Part shown: piece after piece, positions 44,300 to 60,029 of the stretch | Layout of the letters: every line of letters begins with the position of its first letter | How positions within the stretch are numbered: position 1 is the first letter of the stretch | Assembly (NCBI GenBank): GCA_033063855.1 | Contig: CP093829.1 | Span: 9,682,243-9,746,242 of the forward strand | Origin: Smittia aterrima | Lineage: Eukaryota; Arthropoda; Insecta; Diptera; Chironomidae | DNA: 64,000 nt | Direction of reading: 5' to 3' | The notes under the pieces: model-generated | Seen by the model: the letters and a program-made list of their open reading frames with translations, nothing else | Databases searched by the model: none | Told to the model about the DNA's origin: nothing | Position numbers and translations under genes: made by a program

Positions 44300-47200
44300 A
44301 ATTTTCTTTTGAAATATCAAACGCTTGTTACTAGCTCAGCACAACAATCCCACTGAGGAGTCTCTCAGTAGAATAGAAATTAGACATAAATATTAAATTT
44401 CCTGCTGAGACCTCACCCGGACAACACAACAGTCCACGGGGCATTTCGCACTCACAATTCTTTAAAATTCGGAAGACCGCGCGAATGCCTCGGGTAAAAT
44501 TAAATAACTAATGACCATTGAACTCAAAATTTATGAATGAATCACTTCCACTCGAGTGAATAGCGTTAGCATAATCTTGATCAAGCCAAAACAACAAAAG
44601 CAAGTATGGGAAGAAGCGAGCATTCAATTCACGTAACGCCACTAAAATCCTACATCGAAATTCATCAATTAATAGACGAGCACTGGCTTGAATAAGATTT
44701 GACGATAAAAAGACTTTGAATTGACGTCGCCAGAATTCCTTTAAAATTTTTTATAGGCTCGAGGGAAGAAGCTGAAATTGAAAGAATGCTCGTAAAAGTT
44801 TAACGAGCACGGGCAGCAATTAATTCGATATGATTGCAAAACGATCGTTAGAAACAATAATAAGCAGTCAGTTCTAATCTTGGGAACGTCTCACAGTCCA
44901 TTGAACTCTCTCGGCTGCTAAGCAGATTTCGATTTCGTGTGACAATCAGAGGGTTAAACATGAGCTGTCAAAAGTAACGAAATGAATAAACCGCTCCCGC
45001 TTAGTTGAGCCTTCTTGAGGAAACAGAAACAACGCAAAACGTTTTCTTTCGAGACAGCTACAGGAAGTTCTATTTTTTTATCGCGTGATGGGAAGCTCTT
45101 GAAAAGTGGGAACAAGCGACCACTGACTGTCTCATTCACTAATTCAACGAATTAAATTGCTAATTTCTGCTGACGGAGATGGTCCCGCGATTTCGTTCCC
45201 TTCCCGTCTCGTGCAATTTTTCACTCGACTCTCTCAGGTCATAACAGAAATGTGAAGAATGGCGAAAAATTTTGCTCATAAATTAATTAATTAATTTTGT
45301 TGTTTTATCGTTTCGTGAATATCGCTGAAGTTTCCAACAGAAGAGCCGACTTATCTCTCAACCAAGGCACGAATATTAATTGTTTGTAATGATCGAGTTG
45401 CGCTCATTATGAATCCGTTTTATGAATTGTTGCGGATTTATGATTTTCTGTTTAATTATCTCTCCAACTCGACTGTCTACGATCACTGATGCCGAAAGCT
45501 TGTTAGATATTGCTGCTCGCTCAATTAGTCAGTCGACTCGACACTTTCATCAAACTTGAGTTTGAAGAGTGATTTTCCATTCAATCCTTTTCACTTTACG
45601 TTAACAAAAAGACGACGATCTGCTTTCTTTGCTTCTTAATTGTTTTGCCAAAACGTTGCTGAGGAAAGGCAACACGAATGCGCCACAATTAAATTCACTA
45701 CAATGAAAGCTTCTCATTATCGATTGTTGTTGAATACACGAGAGTCAACTTCTTCATCATCAGCGAAGCTTATGGAATGCTTGATGAATTACTGACCGCC
45801 CGAATCGCAATGAAAAAACTAATTGCAATTATCTTTTAGTTTTGTTTCAGCTTTCGAAGCTTTAATTAATTGAAGGGAAGAAACAATGTAACTCGATCTT
45901 TTTTCTTTATTTCATTTCGATAGACATTTGACGCTTAAAGAAGAAGCTGATTTAATCTAATTTATGCTTAGCTTCCTTATTATGACTTCAGTGGAAAAAT
46001 ATCAAACTTGTTCCTGTCGCCGAGACATGTGCGCGAGTCACTTCACGCGAAATGCTTGGACGTTGAACCAGACGACGAACAACTTGTTAGTGAACTTGTA
46101 AATTCTTTTTGCTCAACTTGTGATGATGACAGGCAAGTTTTTCGATCGATGTACACGCTTTTTGGCCAAAGCATGTCACCTTGTCATCATCCGATGATTT
46201 TTCACACACTTTTTGTTGCAGTCCATATAACGGATGAAGCCTTACACGTTTTCAAAGCGGTTCGCAACAAACTTGCGTAACTTTATATTCGAAATGCGAG
46301 AATAAAAAAACTGACAAGCGGCTTGTTCCATTTTTAACATTTTGAACTACAATCTGATGACGAGCGAGAGCGTAGAAGATCGGAACAAAAAGCCCTTTTG
46401 CCGGTAGAGCTGCTGTAATTGAATTATCGTCAACACGAGAACATGATCGTTGGCAAACATCAGCAGCAACCTCAATCGACATCTTCATGCGTCAACTTTT
46501 TTTTATGATGTTCGTCGTTGTCTTCAATCTTTTGTTTTCATCTCTTTGGAGAGGGCACAGAGCAAATGAACGATAATTTTCAGTTTGGAGTTCTTGGTGG
46601 TCTCTTGCGAAAAAGAAATCTTTCCGGCAGCTAAATTGAATGTTCCCGTAAATATTTTGGGGCTCGTTCATTAACCTGTGGCTTTTGAATTAAAGAAGCT
46701 CAGCAGAAAAGTGGAATCGATTAAAGTTTAATGGATGAAATTTCCCTTCGGCTACCGCAAAGCGCGTTATGTTCGAGCAGAAAAACTAATTAACTCTCAA
46801 TTGTCACGCAGAAAATCCAATCAATCCCCGAAGAGCTTTGAGCAACGTCGCAATTTCCATGAATGTGCTTTCGTCATTGAAACGAATTAAAATAAATCCT
46901 TGAAAAGTTGATGCAAAGGCTTCATCATCAACAACCGCCCTCGCTCGTTTGACAGCAATAACAGAACATTGCACGTGTTGATGCAGGTCGAGGATTTGAT
47001 TAACGTCATCAGGGGAAAAATTGTTTTCCTAAAAATTATTTCAGCTCAACAAATTCCTCGTTGATGCAACTTCAATCTTTTTTATTCGACAGACAACAGT
47101 GACTTTTGTTTTCCACAATAATCATCTCCTCCAGGATCGAGATAAATTCCCTCAAATCACTTGTTCGCTTTGGACGTTGTCTCACGTTACCTCGCAACGC

Positions 47201-50200
47201 AATTCATCAAAGGAACGAAGCAGACGAAGAGAAATGATTCAGAAAAGATTACAGAGATGTTCAGAAATTACGTGGAAGTAAATAAAAATATTTAACGACT
47301 TTCTTTAACTTCTTTATAATGAATTTCCTGGGAAATGTCTCAGACAGCTTTGAAGTCAAATGACCCTTGAAAAATTCTCAACGTAACTTCCGAACACACC
47401 CGATCTCAATCTAATGAGAAGTTTGATGTAAACTTATCATTGCAAGCATGGAATTAAGCATTCCGATATGTCCAACAACTACATCAAAGTAATGACGAAC
47501 TTGTAAATCCGCTCGCCAATGACTGCCGCATTTATTTATTAATTTATAATCATTCCAATCGTAATCAAGAGAATTCCAGCAAACATCTCAACGGACAACA
47601 ACAGACATCATCAGTTATGGTGCCAATGATGAAAATTGACGAAGCGAAAGAGGAATGCAAACACTGAGAGCTACACGAGCAATTACAACGATGCTGGGTG
47701 ATAATGCACACACAACTCGGAATCGACATCATCTTTTTACGAGTGGCATATCATAATACCGCTTGCAACATTGTAGCTCTTAATGGCGAAGCATTGCTGG
47801 AATGCAAAGAACATCATATAAAAAATGAGAAAATGTTTATTTAGTTGCTCCCGCTGATAAAGAAAAAAAGTTGTGAGTTGTGCGTGTTTGACGTGATGGA
47901 AGTTGCAAAATCTTTTTAATTGCATTCACTCAAGAGTTAGGACACGTTCGATCGATGCCGTCGCCTTTGATCAAAGCACTTGTTCGTCAAAACTAATTCA
48001 CTCAATTCTCTTTCTCTCTTCGATTTCTTTTTCATTGTCGATTACAAAGTAAGAAGTCGAGTGTAATGTCTGTTCGTTTTAATCAATTTTAAATGCTTGT
48101 GAGTAGAGAGAGAAGCAAGAAGATCAGCATTCTGACAATAACTTCGATTAATTGAATCGCCATCTGCTTGCACGTGTCGTTCCCTGAATGAGAACCGAGA
48201 CGACTGATGAACTTCGATAGATTGAAGTGCGGCGCTTTGCTGAGGCCATCAATCCAAGCTACAAAGTGTAACAAAATTTGAATATCGTTTCGGCAACGCG
48301 ATTAAGTCAAGGTGGACGTTTGAGAGAAGAAATTAAAGTAAATTACTTCAGAGGAACAAAACATTACACCACGATTAACGAATTCATCAACAGAGAGAGG
48401 AGAAGAGTTTATCGCATGTTTGGATGGGCGGAAAATTTATTTGGAAGTCTTAACAACTCTAAAGCTCCACTTGAGAAGTTTCTGAAGAAGAAAACTTCTC
48501 CGTTTGCGCATGATAATCTAATCTCGTAATCGAGATCTTAATTTTACGACCGTCTTATGGAAATTTCGCTCTTTTGTTCTCTCGTCAAGTGCCCTCAAAG
48601 CCGCCTCGTTCTCCCCATCGGTGAACGAAAATTTATGTGCGTTTTGAGCTGGTCAACGCGTTGATCTCTCGCGATCGTTCATGAAAAATTCATAAGACAA
48701 CAATCTTACCATTTTCAATTTTTTTACTTCTCTTCTTCATGGCAAGAGCAGCAAAAAAAAGCGAAAGAACATAAATGTTCTGCTCAATCAAGAAGCTTTA
48801 AACATGTAATTTAAGAGTTACGATCGTTTGGGGAGTTGCGTAAGCGCCTCAAAGCATCAAGCGTCACTGAAGACTTCATTTCGGGTTTTAAAATTCATGA
48901 GCAAGTGAACGGAAACAAGTCAACAAGGCGAAGGAGGCAAAAAAGCGGAGCGACGATCAATGTTGAGTGACAAAAATTGGAGAAATCATTTAAGAGAGAG
49001 ACGCGAGTGACAATTTCTAATGAATTGAAAATTAGCGGTGGTCTCAAATGTCACAGCAAATCATTCAACGATAACCGTGTGAGATGTTAGATCAAACGAC
49101 AGTCAACTAACTTGCCAGATGGTGAGCTTAGTCGTCAGGCCTTTTTTTCGTCTTCTTTTTTTGTTTCTCCTTCTTCAACGCGCTTTGTTTCGTTCAATGA
49201 GATCATTAAAAACCCTATTTCTATTAACGATTAGATCACCTTAACTCGGCTCCTACGCTTCGCTCCGGCACGTCTAGTTTGAGTGAGTTATTTACGAGGG
49301 AGTCATCGCCAGCCAACACCAGTTGAGTGAAAGCACCAAACTCTTTTTTTTTGTAGTTTCATCATCAACTCGAACAAGGTTTGGGAAGTCACTAACTCTT
49401 TTACGGTAAACAGCGGGCATTCGAGAACAATTCAAAGTTATTAAATTTTACTCAGACATTTCAATGAGTTGAGTTGCTCGCGCAAAGACAAACGCGCGCG
49501 CGTTTTTCATTTTGGAATGAACCGTGGCTCTCTCGAACGGTGAATGAAGAAGAATTGCGTAAAACTTGCGTAAAAAAAAAGATCAAGAAGAAGTTCTCGG
49601 GGAGTTCATCGAGGTTTACGCATGAGACTGTTGATGAATAAACAACAACAAAAGAGTTTTTTAAATTTGGAAATGTTTGAAACGTGAAGACGAAGAAGAT
49701 CGACTGGCAGTCTCGCGTTCGACTGACTTACATGCGGAGAAATTAAAGTTTTTTTTACTTCCTTAATTTAGAAAGCGATGAAAATCTAAAATTTACCGGA
49801 TGACGATGCGGACAGCTTAGTTATCGCTTTCATTAACAATTTTATTAGCTTCGAGACACGAACAAGATTGAAATTGAAATTCCATTGATAAATAGTTTTT
49901 TTTTTCTTATTAACCGCATTCCTTATCGACTTGTGAGTTTTCGATATCAGCTTGAGCGTAAATAATTTGAAGTTTTATTGATGGAAAGCCAAAGATTTTT
50001 TTACGACTTTTCACTAACTCATTAAAATGTTTAACAGTTTCGTTCATTTCGAGATCGAAACAATCGACGAACAGGTTCTGATTAAAGCTACAAAGCGGGC
50101 ACAGATGGAAGGGAAAGGAAGTTAAAATTTTTAATTATCAAAAAAAAAAGACTTTCAAGCAGTCTCGATGAATCTCGATCGAAGCAGCAAACACAGAGAG

Positions 50201-53200
50201 AGAGAGAAAGACATGAGCCCGGCGGCTCGAGTTGAACGCATGCAGGTGATTTCTTTCCCCCGCATGCAAATTGCTTGTAACTTTAATGATGAATTGGTTG
50301 TTTTAAAAGCTGGTGCGCATTAATCATTTGCCCCAAAAGTTCGCAGCTCGCTCGCCCTTAGCTCTGCGAGTGAAAGGAGCAAAAATTTAATTAAATAAAC
50401 ATTAAAAATTTTATTTTTCAATGTTCTTGTTGACCGAGGATTCAACAGCTTTCGCACTTTTTTTCTTATCAAGACCAATTAATCTTCCAGATGCAATGGA
50501 CACGATTAAAAGAATGTTGAGTCTTATCGCTTGAGAGAATGTTTAATTGCCTTTGGTCGTATTAAGTTGTTGTGCAATAAAAGTAAATGTTGATAAAGCG
50601 AAGAAGAATTTTTCGTCAATGGCTTGAACTTTAATTAAATTCGACGATAAAACCGTGGAAACATGAATTAAAAGAAACGCGAGAAGAAGGTTTTGCAATT
50701 CCCGAGTGAGCTGGCAGATTCTTAAACTCTGATAATCGTCGGAGCTGACAGACTTGTTCGCTCTAGTTTTAATTAGAATCTTCACACTTTTGACAGCAAC
50801 ACGGCAAACTTCTTTTGATTTAAATTAACTAAAATCGTTTTAGAAAGCGTAACGGAGGAGTTTCGAAATTATCGAGAAGATTCTAACGTGATTCACCCGA
50901 AAATCTTTTTCTCTCTCACTCAACTGACAAAACAAAAGTTCAACAGCCCAAGAAAACGCTTTTGAAACCAAAACAGAACAAAAAAAAAATAAAATCAGCG
51001 ATGACAGTTTCAAATTACGTTAATTGAATGATTAAATTGTCCAAGACAGCGAAATGAACTCGAATTTACGTTTTCTGTTTGTTTGCATATCAATGTGAAT
51101 TAAGTCAACAGAAATGAAGGAAAATTTGTTTTCGCTAAGTGACGATGACTGCAAGAGATTGTTTTGAGTTTCGTTTAAAGCTTTATTGATTGACGTTGTT
51201 TATTAAATCTCTCAACAGTTGTTCGTCGAGATCTCCATGATCGATCGAATTTCCACAAACAAGTCAATGACTCGGAGAGAAGTTTCAAACACTTGAGAGA
51301 AGCAAGCAATGTCGATATTGGGATTTTCCCCAATTAAACGTTGGAACTAAACAAATACAAAAAAGAAAAAACGCTGAGATCATCGATGAATCGGCTTGTT
51401 GGTTTGGTTCTGGTTCACACTCGAGAGAGTTTCACATTCAAAGCAAAAAAGAAGCTTCGCGCTTGAGCCAAAACAACGCTCAGTCAAACTCGAGAATCCA
51501 ATTCATTAAAATTACCGGCGATGATGCCAGGAAATGCATGTGAAACGCTCATGTGAAAATCCATCAAGAAAAACTTCTTCGCCTCGACCAGAAGATATGA
51601 AAATGATAAATGTTGAACAGAAATACTTCAATTAAAGTCCAATTTGCATTTCCATTCCCCTCCGCCTTACGTCGTCTGCAAAAGCCAAGAAGACATTTTG
51701 ATGACGAAGGTGGAATGTGATTAATTAAATTAGCGAAAAAAAAAACATTCTTTGCATTCAATTAAGCTCTAATTACTTCTCATCAAATGTTGCTTTAATG
51801 CAAATTCGAGTGTGTCCAGGTCGTACGTCATGGGCGCGCGAGGCGATCGGGGTTAAGAGGAAGAGAAACAGAGAAAGAACTAACCTCGCCTTCGGACATC
51901 ATATCTTGATGTATTTATGTATGCTAATTCCCATTTATTTGCCATAATTTTTCGTTTTTATGCTGATTTACTTTTGCAATTTCCCATGTTCGCTATGAGT
52001 AATGCCGTCGAGTTCATTTGTAATTCGCGCCCGATGGTCGCTCGCTGGGAATTTCTTTCTGTATGGATTTCTAGGAAGCAAAAGAAAGTGCAATTTATTG
52101 TGCAAGAGCTTCATGCTTAATGGGAATTTATTCAAATCATGTATCGAGAAGCTTCTTGCGAAAGGATATCACGTTTCAAGCTGGCGACGCATAATGTTAA
52201 CGGGATCGTCGCAGCAATGACATTTGCGCGAGAAAGTGGAACGTTTAAATGTCGCTGAGTCGATTGATGGACAGTGATCTCCTTCGATTACGATTTCCGT
52301 CGCTTTACTCGCGGCCATTTTCCTTCTTTAATTAAGAGCAACTGAGAAAAGGCTCGAGCGTCGTGTCATGGTAAATGAGTTAAATAACATATCATCAGAC
52401 CGGAGCGATCGTTCCTGCTAATGACTTATGATCACTTGCTGTTTGTTTTGTGTGTTCCATCGCAACTACCTTTCAGTTGTTTCGCCTCGCGGGGGGATAA
52501 AAATTGATGTGCAATCAGTGAGAGAACATTCACGACTCGTAATTAACAATTTACTCAAATTGAATTGAACATTTCGTTTCTTCTTTTACTTCAAATCGAA
52601 TTGAAATGAACTGATAACACGCAAGTAGCCTTTTCGATGTTTAAGGCTGACGCAAGCGGATGTCGACTAAATGACTAACGATTCATCAATAAAGCAATAG
52701 AGAAGAAACGCCGATCGAACGAATCGTATTTAAATGGAATTCTTGTGTAAGAATAACGAAAGACAGTCGAGGTGAGGTGACGTCACAGAGCAGCAGAGAA
52801 GGAGGAGAAGGCAAAAAGAACCGAAATAAAGAAACGGGTGAGAAGTTGAATAAATCAAAAGAAACTTGTTGTTAGATGAACATCTCCAGTGCTCGTTGAA
52901 TTGCAGAAAGCCCGGCTTGGTAAACAAGAAAAGCCGAAAAGCAAATATCATTTTTCAAACAATGTGAATTAGTTTGGTCCGGGACGATCGAGAGCTTAAG
53001 CTGCTTTCATTTTAAAGATTATCTTGGCTTGTTCTCCATCTCTCTCTTGATTGCTTGCGCAAGTAAAGCTTTCCGATTTAAATGAAATCGCGTCCGAACA
53101 ATAAAATTACGGAAGAAGAATTTTCATTTGTTCTTCGCCAGTGATTTTCTTGCGCAATCTTCTGTTGCCTTCAATCGAAGCATTAAAATATCTTACAACA

Positions 53201-56200
53201 TCAAATCTGCGAGAGTTTCTTTTCGCGAAACAATTTCTTTGCCTTTCGAAACAAATTTTTCTCGTGTCGATGGTTCCATTCAAACGCCAAGTCTCTCGCG
53301 GTTCTGAGCAATACACAAAAATAAAGTTTGTCATAAATTTTTAACTTAACTGAACTGTGAGAGAATTTCGCCGTCCACGCTCGAGTTTCTGCTTCGATTC
53401 GAGATTTCTTCCATTTAAGGCTTTGAATGATTTTTCGTGTTCTCTTCGATGGCCAAATCGAGTCATGTGTGTAATTACGAAGGTCACTGATCGTCGTTCG
53501 TCGTCGCTTTAAACTTAAATAGTTGAATGAAAACTAGTTCTCGGTTGATAGCTTAACGTGTCATGAAGAGATAAAGAAAACAACTCTGGCGACTGATGGT
53601 CTCATCCATTCACTCGACTGACTAGTTTAAGGAGAAGGAAAAAAAAACGCGGCATCGGAATCCGGATCTCTCTTAACGCGGTGGCGATTCAGAATCACGT
53701 CGGCCTTGTGAGAAGGTAATTGATACCAGAAGGAGAGAATAAGCTAACTGTGCTTAAGTTTTAAGTTTACGCAACAGCGCTGAAGGAGAAAAACCAGCTC
53801 GAGACCTCATTAGCCTCTTGCTTGCATTTCTCTTCTTCCTTTTGATCTTTTTGCAGCCCATTTGTTGCCATCTCGCAGAAGAATTTTTCTTTTCTCTTGC
53901 GCACATATGCAAATTGCTTTTATAAACACTCAACTGCGAACTTGTTTTTTTGCTGCTTGCCACTCATTGCGAAGTGCCGAGACGTCAGACATCAAACAAA
54001 CTCAAGAACGAGTGTGAAAGAAACCGCTTTTCCAACCTAGAACAATAATTTTCTCATTGTCTTTTTCCGCTTTTCGCGAATACCTTCGAAACGAACATCA
54101 AATAAAAAAAGCATTTCATGCCAACATTGCACAATTATGACCTCGTTTTTCAATTGAACAATTTGTCGGTGGAAGCGATTTTGGGAAAATCTACATGGCG
54201 ACGAAGAAGAATGAGAGGGAGAAACAAAAGGCAATTGTTTCCAGACACTTTTGACGGCTCGAAAAGCTTCTGCTTGCTTTTTGTGTTCACGCTGCACAAA
54301 GCGCCATTTTTCATTTTAATTTTGAATGGTCGCACTGCCATAGCTTTCAAAATTTTTAATTCAATTACTTTGAATTGTTTTAAGAAGAAATATTCTTGAG
54401 GTGGAGAAACGCAACGAAATGCACATGAAGTTAATTTATTTGCACAAGAGCACGCTAACCGACTCCGACCAATCAAGTTGAAGTTACGAGCTTGAGAGTT
54501 GGAAAGAAAAGTTCCTTCTCTCGAGGAATTCGAACACACGAGGCGTTTCTTAATAAGCAAATAGTCCAGCAGCGAAAATTAACTTCCGACAGATTAATTG
54601 CAATGAATTCTTGTCTCGTTCGAGAGAGCGAAATAAAAGAAATTAATTACGTTTTCGAGCACATCGAATACATTCCATCATAATGAATCTTTTAACGGTG
54701 AATTTTACAAAGAAGATCACCGAAAAATGAGAATATTTGAAGATGCAAGAGATCGAGAATGATGTGAGTGAAGGGATTCTCTTCAACAAATCAAAGTCTT
54801 CGAATGAAAATCCCTAAAATTTATTTTCCATCTCAAGAAGAAGACGCGACGATGCTACAGATGAATTCGCGATGAGAAGACGAAGTGCAGAAATGGCACA
54901 AATTAAAGTGGAACATGATTTATGGTGGAATAATTTTACGGTCTTAGTGAATCTTTGAAGCGAAGACGAAAAATATAAAACAAGAATTAAAAACGTCCGC
55001 GAAATATTTCATCGAAAATGAAAAGCGAAAATGCATAATGCCGGCGTTTAACAAGGCGAGCAGAGTCTTCGCGCCGCGCGATGCGATCATAAATTGCGAC
55101 TCTCGTTTTGATAAATTCTTTCCTTGCTTCTTTATCTCCATGGCCCGGGTGGGCGAGCGAGCGGTGCAACTTTCAATTCCATTTAAAAGTCACGAACTGC
55201 GAAGCAGAGATCGTTTTTGCGTTGGCTGCAGTCACACGTGAATGTGTTAATTTACAATCTCTTATTCGCTCTCTTCAGATTTGTTTCCAAATATTTACCG
55301 AATTCTCGAGAATCGCAGTTTGTTTTCGAAGCTATTGTTCCCACACTGACGCTGACGACATCGTGCGTGAGACTACCAATCATAGCGCGATCATTTCTCA
55401 TCGTAATTGAAGTTGAGTTTGATGAAGATTTCCATCGGGCGACCACGCATTTCTCATGTCGCGACATTAGCTCAAATGCCCGCCTCCAGTCAACATGAAA
55501 TTTGATAACTAGGGAAAATAATTGAAATTCTCAATCGAGCTTTCATAATTTTTGCTTTATGACTCGATTGCACACTTTCGAGTTGTGCAATCTGCTTTTT
55601 GTTAACGTTGAAGGGATTTCCCTTCGATGTCACACACGTTCGACTTATCAGCGACGTTTAAATCAAGCGACTGCTGAAGCTTTTTGTCCCCGCCCGAGAT
55701 TATCGGTAGCGAGAAATTCCAGTGAATGAATGAATCACGCAATGCTCGCTCAGCTAATTTGACGGCAAATTGCTTCTTTACAATGTTGCCGAGTGAAAGT
55801 TTTTTTTTCTTTCTGTCATTTGACGAACAATGCTAAACAGAAAAAAAATCCTAAGCTTTTTGCTTTAGGTTTGTCGACGCTGAAGAATTTCCGTTGCTAG
55901 AGGAAATTCCGATCATGCTTCGACTTGTTTGTGTGATGCTGATCGTGGATCGTGTGATTAACATTAACCGCAGAAATAAATTTATTGAGTTTTGTGCAAC
56001 TGAAAAAAGCTTCTCAGAATCGCCGATCGAACTAAAACTTAATTTAAAGTCTTAAAGTCAGCCGACTAATCGTCTCCGGCCCCTTGCTGTTGTTCTTTAA
56101 CATTCCGAACGGTGACTCTCTCTATCTCTCTTTGTGTGTCTTTCAGCGAATTTCTAAGAAGGCTCCAGCCGATCAATTGCTGCTCTCACGCGATGCTGCA

Positions 56201-59200
56201 AAACGTGGCGAATTTTTTGTTTTAGAAAACTGATTCTTTAATAGGCTTCGAAGACATTCCTTTCAGTCTCCGGTGACGTCACTGCCTTGCAAGACACTTC
56301 AAGCTAAGAAGAAACCGATTTCACTCTTTTGCCGGCTCCATTCAAACTTTCAAACTGATTTATTTCAACGCTCTTGTTTTCCATCTCACTCTTGCTGCTT
56401 CAACAACTCCCGGACATCGACCGCATTCTTCAAACTAAAACTTCGCATGATCGTCTTCCAATTCATTCGCGAAACTCATCGTTTTCAGAAGAGAAGAGAG
56501 AGATGAAGTTTTTCGATTCACGGATCGATTTGCGAGGCTTTCTTTAACGACGTTCAAGCGCCTCTCCGAAGGCTGATTTCGCAAGAAATTTAATCATGTT
56601 CATCGACACAACGTTATTAGTCATAATTCCCGGTTCCTTCGAGTAATCATTGGAAGCATAATTTTCTTGTTTGCCGATGAGCCAATCATCGTATTTGTTT
56701 CACAATTGAGTGCTAATTCCAAGAAGCAGATGAATTGTCGCGATAAATGCCTCAAGGCTCATGAAGTGCACAAGCAAATTGGAGAATGCAGAAATTCGTT
56801 GATCGAGTTCCTTGATTGTTGATCGTTGTAATTTGATTCAAGCTCTCATGCTGATCGACTAGAGAGACTTTCAAACTCGCTTCGAGAATAATTTCGTGAT
56901 GAACACGACGTCCGACCGGCTAACATGAATTATTGCCATCTCTTTGACTTCATTGAGACTCGTGCATAGTTGGCGGGGAAATCCGCTCGATTTCTGGTTT
57001 AGCTAGTTTATCGCGAAAGTTTTTCGCATGCCAATCGAGAGCGCGTTTTCGTCGTTTCGAGATTTGGGTCGCAAATGGTTTCTTTCGTTTCTCTCTCTTG
57101 CTGTTCATGACTTTCATAAAAAAAATCTCCAGAAATGGATTGTCAAAGTAACAAAAATGCCGACGCGATATCATCAAAGATACAAATTGACAAAAGACAT
57201 TCAACAAATGATCATTGATAATGAAACGTTTAAAAATCGATTCGATTCCATAAATTAAAAGTTTATTGTTGACTCTTATAGCTTCAACTTTGTAGCTTCG
57301 AGCGTGGAAAAAAACCAAAGCAACGATCCGCGAGACTTAATTTGTCCATCTCAAAACCGTCATGGCATTGAAGTGCGGCGGAAGAGAAGCCCAAACTTCT
57401 TAGCCCGAGTGCAGTGAACTATTTTTAAACGTCCATCATCGGAGTTGATGGTTTAATCGCTTTTCGTCTTTAAATCGTTCTCGACATAAAAGAAACAAAA
57501 AAAAATCATTTTTTGAAGCCCCGAAGATTATTTCGTCTGCCGAACTTCGGATCACTTCTTTATTTTTTCCCAGCCAGACATCATAACTCTTGACGTTTAT
57601 TTCTTTCTTTACTCTTGAGCTCGCTCGCCGATCATTCCTTCCACGCCAGAAGTGTTTATTTCGGCATGTCCACGTCGATTTCGAATGCGCTTTTATGATT
57701 TTCCTTCGTTAAATGTGTTTAAAGCAACACATTTAGAAGCGAAGCGCGTCACCAGCAATTTGACTTTGCGAGCATATCCGTTTGTCGTAAACTTTGATTG
57801 GTTTGCAACAAATGCTAAGCTTGATTGAGTAAAAATGAGTTTGCAAAAAATAAAATCAAAGATTTGCAGCTAAGCAAAGTGTCAGCTCATTGTGCAAAAG
57901 TAAATTCTGTTTGCTCACATGGAACTTGTGAGCTTGTGACCTTAGAACTCGGAAAGATAAAAACTCACTTTGTGTTCGTTCTTTCGTTCATTTGCCCGTT
58001 TATCGCGCCCGCCCATTAGTCAGTAATTTTCATTACGGCTAGACGAACAAGAAATCGCTAAAAGCTTTTCTTTCTTTCGTTCATACGACCGACCGATGTC
58101 AATGGACTCGACTTTTTGGCTGTGAAATAATGAACTTGCGGTGGCCTGTGAACTTCGCTCTGGTTTTTCGGTCAAAGCACTGAAATTAAGTGAGTTTATG
58201 ACAAGAAGATTATTTAACGATTTTCACGTGGACAAGAAGTGACAAATTACGCAAACAATAAAGATTATCATGTTCATCGTCTCTCTCTCTCGACTTATCA
58301 TGATTTCAAATTATCATCTTTATCGCATTAAAAAGTTTTCCTCTTTTCCCTTCTTTGTTTATTCCGTCTCGGATAATGTGAATATCAAGTGGCTCTTCCT
58401 TCCGTCTTACCGTCTCAGGAACTCATCTAAACGAGATGCAAATCTGAAAGGAGCGAGAAGAAGCTCTTTTTCTCCTTCACCTCTTCTTTCGAGATCTGAT
58501 GTGGAGTCAACCTTCTTGTTGCCACCGCCATCATCCTTGGGGAGAGAATGAAAGCATTAAATAAAATTTTCATAAGAAAATCGTCTTGTTTTTTGCTTCT
58601 TGTGCTTTATGTGCATGTTTTATGCTTCTTTATGGTGCTTGATACATTTTCACGGTATGAGTTCCATGAACTCCTCGGTTGGAGCATAAAGAAACGAGTA
58701 TAGATTGAGACGAAACTCGTTGGCAGAGTTCTCGTTCTGCCATCAGCAAAAAAAAAATAAAATGGGAGAACGTTGTGCACCTTAACTTTGCATTTGCTGC
58801 TATCGCTTCCCCCATCCCACCTTCTCACTCGAACGCTCTCGTCTTCAGTGGAGCTCTCTCGTTAATAGATAAAGGAAGTTTCTTTGTTATTGAAAATGCT
58901 CGCAAAGGACGTGAACCTTGGTGAAAGTTCAAATCCGATTGGTGTCAACATGAAGCGATAAAGATTTTCTTGCACGTCGCAAGTGCATCGAACATTATCC
59001 TGAATAACAAATTGCCATGATTATCGAAGAACTTTTCTGCGATCTCAGTTCAAAGTTTTGAATGTCAAATGAAAGATTCTTCGCTTATCCTGCTGACGTT
59101 AGAAGAAAAACTTTGCAGAATGCAATTGAAAGCGTTGTCACGATGGAGATGACGACTTTATTGTTGTGAACTTGAAGTGACCTTTCTTGAAGGAGTCGTC

Positions 59201-60029
59201 GTCGTTATTGCTCAAGGATGTTGCAACGAGGTTGCTTATGAACACAAAGGAATAAACTTTTATGCTCTCGAATGGCAATTTTCCTTGATCTAATTTTCCA
59301 TTCTTTTTTCATCCGCTTAAGTGAAAAAAGAAACTTCTCCGAGATGTTTATGACATTACGTCTTCGATACTACTGAGAAGCCAACGTTAGAAATTTTTTA
59401 ATAAATTGCGCAAAGCGATGCTCTGGGTAACCTTTATTTGACTTTGCCGATGTTTTACAACGCAAAAGATGAAAACTGTTGTGTCAAGGACTTGGATTCG
59501 ATTGTAATTCCAAGAAAGCTCACTTTTAATTTGATTCAACGATTTCTTTAAATGCAAACGCAATCACATTGGACTTCTCGAACAGTCGTTTTACATTAAA
59601 GCTGAGATCACGCACTCTGTCGATTTGCATAACTCATTTCATTTCTCATCAATTAGCATGCAACTTTGTACGACTCATTATTATTTGTTTTGTCTCAACG
59701 TTTGACAATTGATGAAACCGAGCACCGCGCAGTAAAATAAAGTCGCTTAAGAATGTTTATTGCGAAGTCAACATGAGACGTTCGACGTTGCGTTGGTTGG
59801 AAGACATAACAAAATATAAAATTCATGAGATATTGCATAGAATCAAGTTCATCTCGACTTGCTCCGCGACGACGATTTGATTCCGGAAATCTCTCGAATT
59901 CCATCGAATGTGCGTCATCGTCAAAGCGATTTCTTTTTCTTCTCCAAGTACACATGAACATTTCAAATGCGTTTCACATATATTTCAATGAATGGGAAGT
60001 TTATCGTATTCATGTGTGAATGGCGGATC
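44300..60029. other. 15.7-kb gene-poor stretch
   Basis: No recognised exon, RNA gene or transposon frame. Small simple repeats occur (AATT)n at about 45281-45296 and GA runs near 50195. A perfect alternating palindrome lies at 49490-49505 (AAACGCGCGCGCGTTT). A hairpin TAAATGTGT/ACACATTTA lies near 57708-57735. Frames such as 46008-46280, 48089-48274 (minus) and 54150-54560 (minus) were inspected and not accepted. Confidence 0.5.

Noticed and set aside
46008..46280. 90-codon frame plus overlapping minus frame 46252-46488
   Set aside because: No recognised motif, no promoter or splice partners; protein-like composition alone is not enough.
48089..48274. Minus-strand 61-codon frame with a hydrophobic end
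   Set aside because: No match to any family I know, no splice-linked exon found nearby.
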